This document shows, in pieces, positions 62,397 to 64,000 of a stretch of DNA of 64,000 nucleotides (within the stretch, counting starts at the first letter, position 1; the number at the start of each line of letters is the position of its first letter). A model generated the notes under the pieces. It worked only from the letters and a program-made list of their open reading frames with translations, had not been told where the DNA came from and ran no database searches. Position numbers and translations under genes: made by a program. The DNA is taken from the NCBI GenBank assembly GCA_041394845.1, contig JAWKHL010000003.1, forward strand, positions 62,001 through 126,000. The letters run 5' to 3'. Source of the stretch: JAHCHG01 sp041394845. GTDB lineage: Bacteria; Acidobacteriota; Blastocatellia; Pyrinomonadales; Pyrinomonadaceae.

Positions 62397-63920
62397 ATGG
62401 ATATTAAGAGTTCGTACGTTTTGAGAAACCGTTTGTTTTCACCTTCAGATCGGCCGCCGAATCCGATCAAAGGGCGGCCCCGCAGACAACTCCGGGCGGT
62501 CGTTTTGTGCCTTTGCCTGTTTATTTTCAACGTCCAGAGTCCGGCTCAAAAACCGCCCGGCGGGAAAGACTGCCGCAATCTCGCCGCCAGATCGACCGGA
62601 ACCCTGGTCATTAAAAACATCTCGGTCATCGACGGAACCGGTGCCCCGATCAAATCCGGGATGACGGTTGTCGTCAAAAACGGCCTGATAACCGAAATCG
62701 TCCCGGCCAAAAACTTCCGCCCCCCGGCCAAAGCCGAAATCATCAGCGGCGATGGCAAATATCTGATCCCCGGTCTGTGGGATATGCACGTCCATCTGAA
62801 GAATTCGACCGCCTCGGCCCTGCCGGTTTTTATCGCCAACGGCATCACGAGCGTCCGGGACATGGCCGGGGGTTTTGAAGAGCTCTCGGAAATGCGGCGG
62901 CGGGTCGAAGCCGGGGAGATCGCCGGGCCGAGGATCAGGTTTTCCGGCCCGGAGCTGGAAAGCCCGGAAAGCGTCGCCCGCGCCAAAGCGAGCGGCAAAA
63001 AGGAGAATTTCGACCTGACCCGGATCGTCGTCGCCAAACCGGAAGACGCCGAACCGGCCGTCAAACGCCTCAAGAAGATGGGTGTCGATTTCATCAAATT
63101 GCGCACCTGGCCCTCGCCCGAAACCTATTTCGCCATCATCAAGGCCGCCCGCGAGGCCGGCATGCAGATCGTCGGACACGCGCCCGAAAGCCTCGACCCG
63201 ATCAAGGTCGCCGAAGCCGGACAGGCCAGCATCGAACACGGATTTTATCCTTATCCGCTCAGCAAATATTCCGAGGCCGAGCGCGAGGAGATCATCGAGG
63301 CTTTCGTCAAAAACCGCGTCGCCATAGTTCCGACTCTGGTCACCTGGAACGAACGGATATTTCCGCTCGATCGGGAAAAGGAGATCATCGCCGACAAAAC
63401 CAACCGGATCGATTTCCGGCGCAAATACGTCGCGCCCGAACTGCTCGAATACTGGGCTTTTCAGATCAAAGACCGCAAGCCTTTGAGTTCGGAAAGTCTC
63501 AAGGGCTGGACCGGAGCGATCGACACAATGGCCGCCGACCTCGGCGTGATGTACCGGAAAGGCGTCCGCATCATGCCCGGAACGGATCTGGCCGGACCGC
63601 TTATTTTTCCCGGTTTCAGCCTCCACGACGAACTGGAACTGTTCGTCGCCAAGATCGGTATGACGCCGATGGAGACGCTCGAAAGCGCCACCCGCGTTCC
63701 GGCCGAATTCATGGGACTGGCGGACTGTCTGGGAACGATCGAAAAAGGCAAAATCGCCGATCTGGTTCTGCTCGACGCCGATCCGGTCGAGGACATCAAA
63801 AACACCCGACGGATCGCCGGGGTCATCAGGGGCGGAGAGTATTTTGACCGGGCGAAATTGAAAAAACTACTGCGGGAAACCGAACGGAGATCAAAGCCGG
63901 TCGCATCGAAGGAAAATTAG
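62397..63920 (+). CDS. amidohydrolase family protein
   Basis: 507 residues. N-terminal positively charged stretch and hydrophobic segment (about 33-50, AVVLCLCLFIFNVQS) suggest export. Metal-dependent amidohydrolase: LIPGLWDMHVHLKN (HxH), FIKLRTWPSPE with a possible carboxylated Lys, VGHAPES, IEHGFYPYP and MPGTDLAGPL with the catalytic Asp. Imidazolonepropionase-like proteins of this group act on cyclic amides or dipeptides; the true substrate is unknown. It starts 3 bases after the HEAT gene. The last 80 bases of the window hold no clear gene. Confidence 0.9.
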   Translation: MDIKSSYVLRNRLFSPSDRPPNPIKGRPRRQLRAVVLCLCLFIFNVQSPAQKPPGGKDCRNLAARSTGTLVIKNISVIDGTGAPIKSGMTVVVKNGLITEIVPAKNFRPPAKAEIISGDGKYLIPGLWDMHVHLKNSTASALPVFIANGITSVRDMAGGFEELSEMRRRVEAGEIAGPRIRFSGPELESPESVARAKASGKKENFDLTRIVVAKPEDAEPAVKRLKKMGVDFIKLRTWPSPETYFAIIKAAREAGMQIVGHAPESLDPIKVAEAGQASIEHGFYPYPLSKYSEAEREEIIEAFVKNRVAIVPTLVTWNERIFPLDREKEIIADKTNRIDFRRKYVAPELLEYWAFQIKDRKPLSSESLKGWTGAIDTMAADLGVMYRKGVRIMPGTDLAGPLIFPGFSLHDELELFVAKIGMTPMETLESATRVPAEFMGLADCLGTIEKGKIADLVLLDADPVEDIKNTRRIAGVIRGGEYFDRAKLKKLLRETERRSKPVASKEN

Positions 63921-64000
63921 TTTCCCCGATTCAAAGGTTTCCGTAAAATGCGGTCCGGCCACTTTTCGCCAACCGGTTCTTGCCGTTCCGGCCGGATGTT

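Overview
The window looks like a chromosome segment of an Acidobacteriota bacterium, most likely class Blastocatellia (Pyrinomonadaceae-like). The evidence is indirect: two very large Oar/CarboxypepD_reg-type TonB-dependent receptors, an acidobacterial-type VWA protein, DUF3857/transglutaminase paralogues, a PknB-like kinase with a TolB/WD40-type C-terminus, and abundant 7-nt tandem repeats between genes. No rRNA, tRNA, CRISPR array, prophage or insertion sequence was recognised. Nearly all genes are intact; the main exceptions are a 5'-damaged rRNA methyltransferase gene and a short, perhaps truncated ORF.

Layout. 1-7.5 kb: alpha/beta hydrolase, two paralogous four-helix membrane proteins, DUF1287 lipoprotein, 5-formyl-THF cyclo-ligase, DUF1579-like secreted protein, mnmA, a KamB/NpmA-like 16S rRNA A1408 methyltransferase homologue and a Tat-exported SGNH hydrolase. 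7.6-13.4 kb: a minus-strand MoxR operon (membrane protein, DUF4129, DUF4350, TauE, MoxR). 13.4-24.5 kb: two 1250-residue TonB receptors facing each other around a LolA-like secreted protein, followed by an NtrC-type sigma-54 activator; the receptor next to the activator has a near-consensus -24/-12 promoter. 24.6-31.4 kb: methyltransferase, VWA protein, YecE, coiled-coil J-domain protein, the nicotinamide riboside pair pnuC-nadR, a GNAT enzyme carrying a repeat inside its coding sequence, and an AT-rich metallopeptidase gene. 31.4-34.2 kb: lipA, two tandem Ni-SOD maturation-type proteases, sodN and a [2Fe-2S] ferredoxin, all on the minus strand. 34.2-40.7 kb: truA, thioesterase, hydrolase, GT-C-like membrane protein with an overlapping lipoprotein gene, and an AI-2E exporter family protein. 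40.7-47.3 kb: a complete phosphate module, pstS-pstC-pstA-pstB-phoU-DUF47-pit. 47.6-64 kb: small ORF, M48 peptidase, three tandem DUF3857/transglutaminase-like proteins (two without the catalytic Cys), class I fructose-bisphosphate aldolase, Ser/Thr kinase, AraC regulator, HEAT-repeat protein and amidohydrolase.

The most unusual genome-scale signal is a set of intergenic arrays with a strict 7-nt period in several unrelated sequence families (GGATTTY, TGATGGG, TTAATTG, GTGAAAA-like, AGTAAGC-like). Many are arranged as facing arms able to form long hairpins. Since 7 is not a multiple of 3, an array of a single unit such as GGATTTC reads the same stop-free heptapeptide in all three frames of a strand, and copies have entered or fused to coding sequences here. 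The best biological leads are these repeats, the damaged KamB-like gene, the Ni-SOD locus with two maturases, the sigma-54-controlled receptor locus and the transglutaminase pseudoenzymes.
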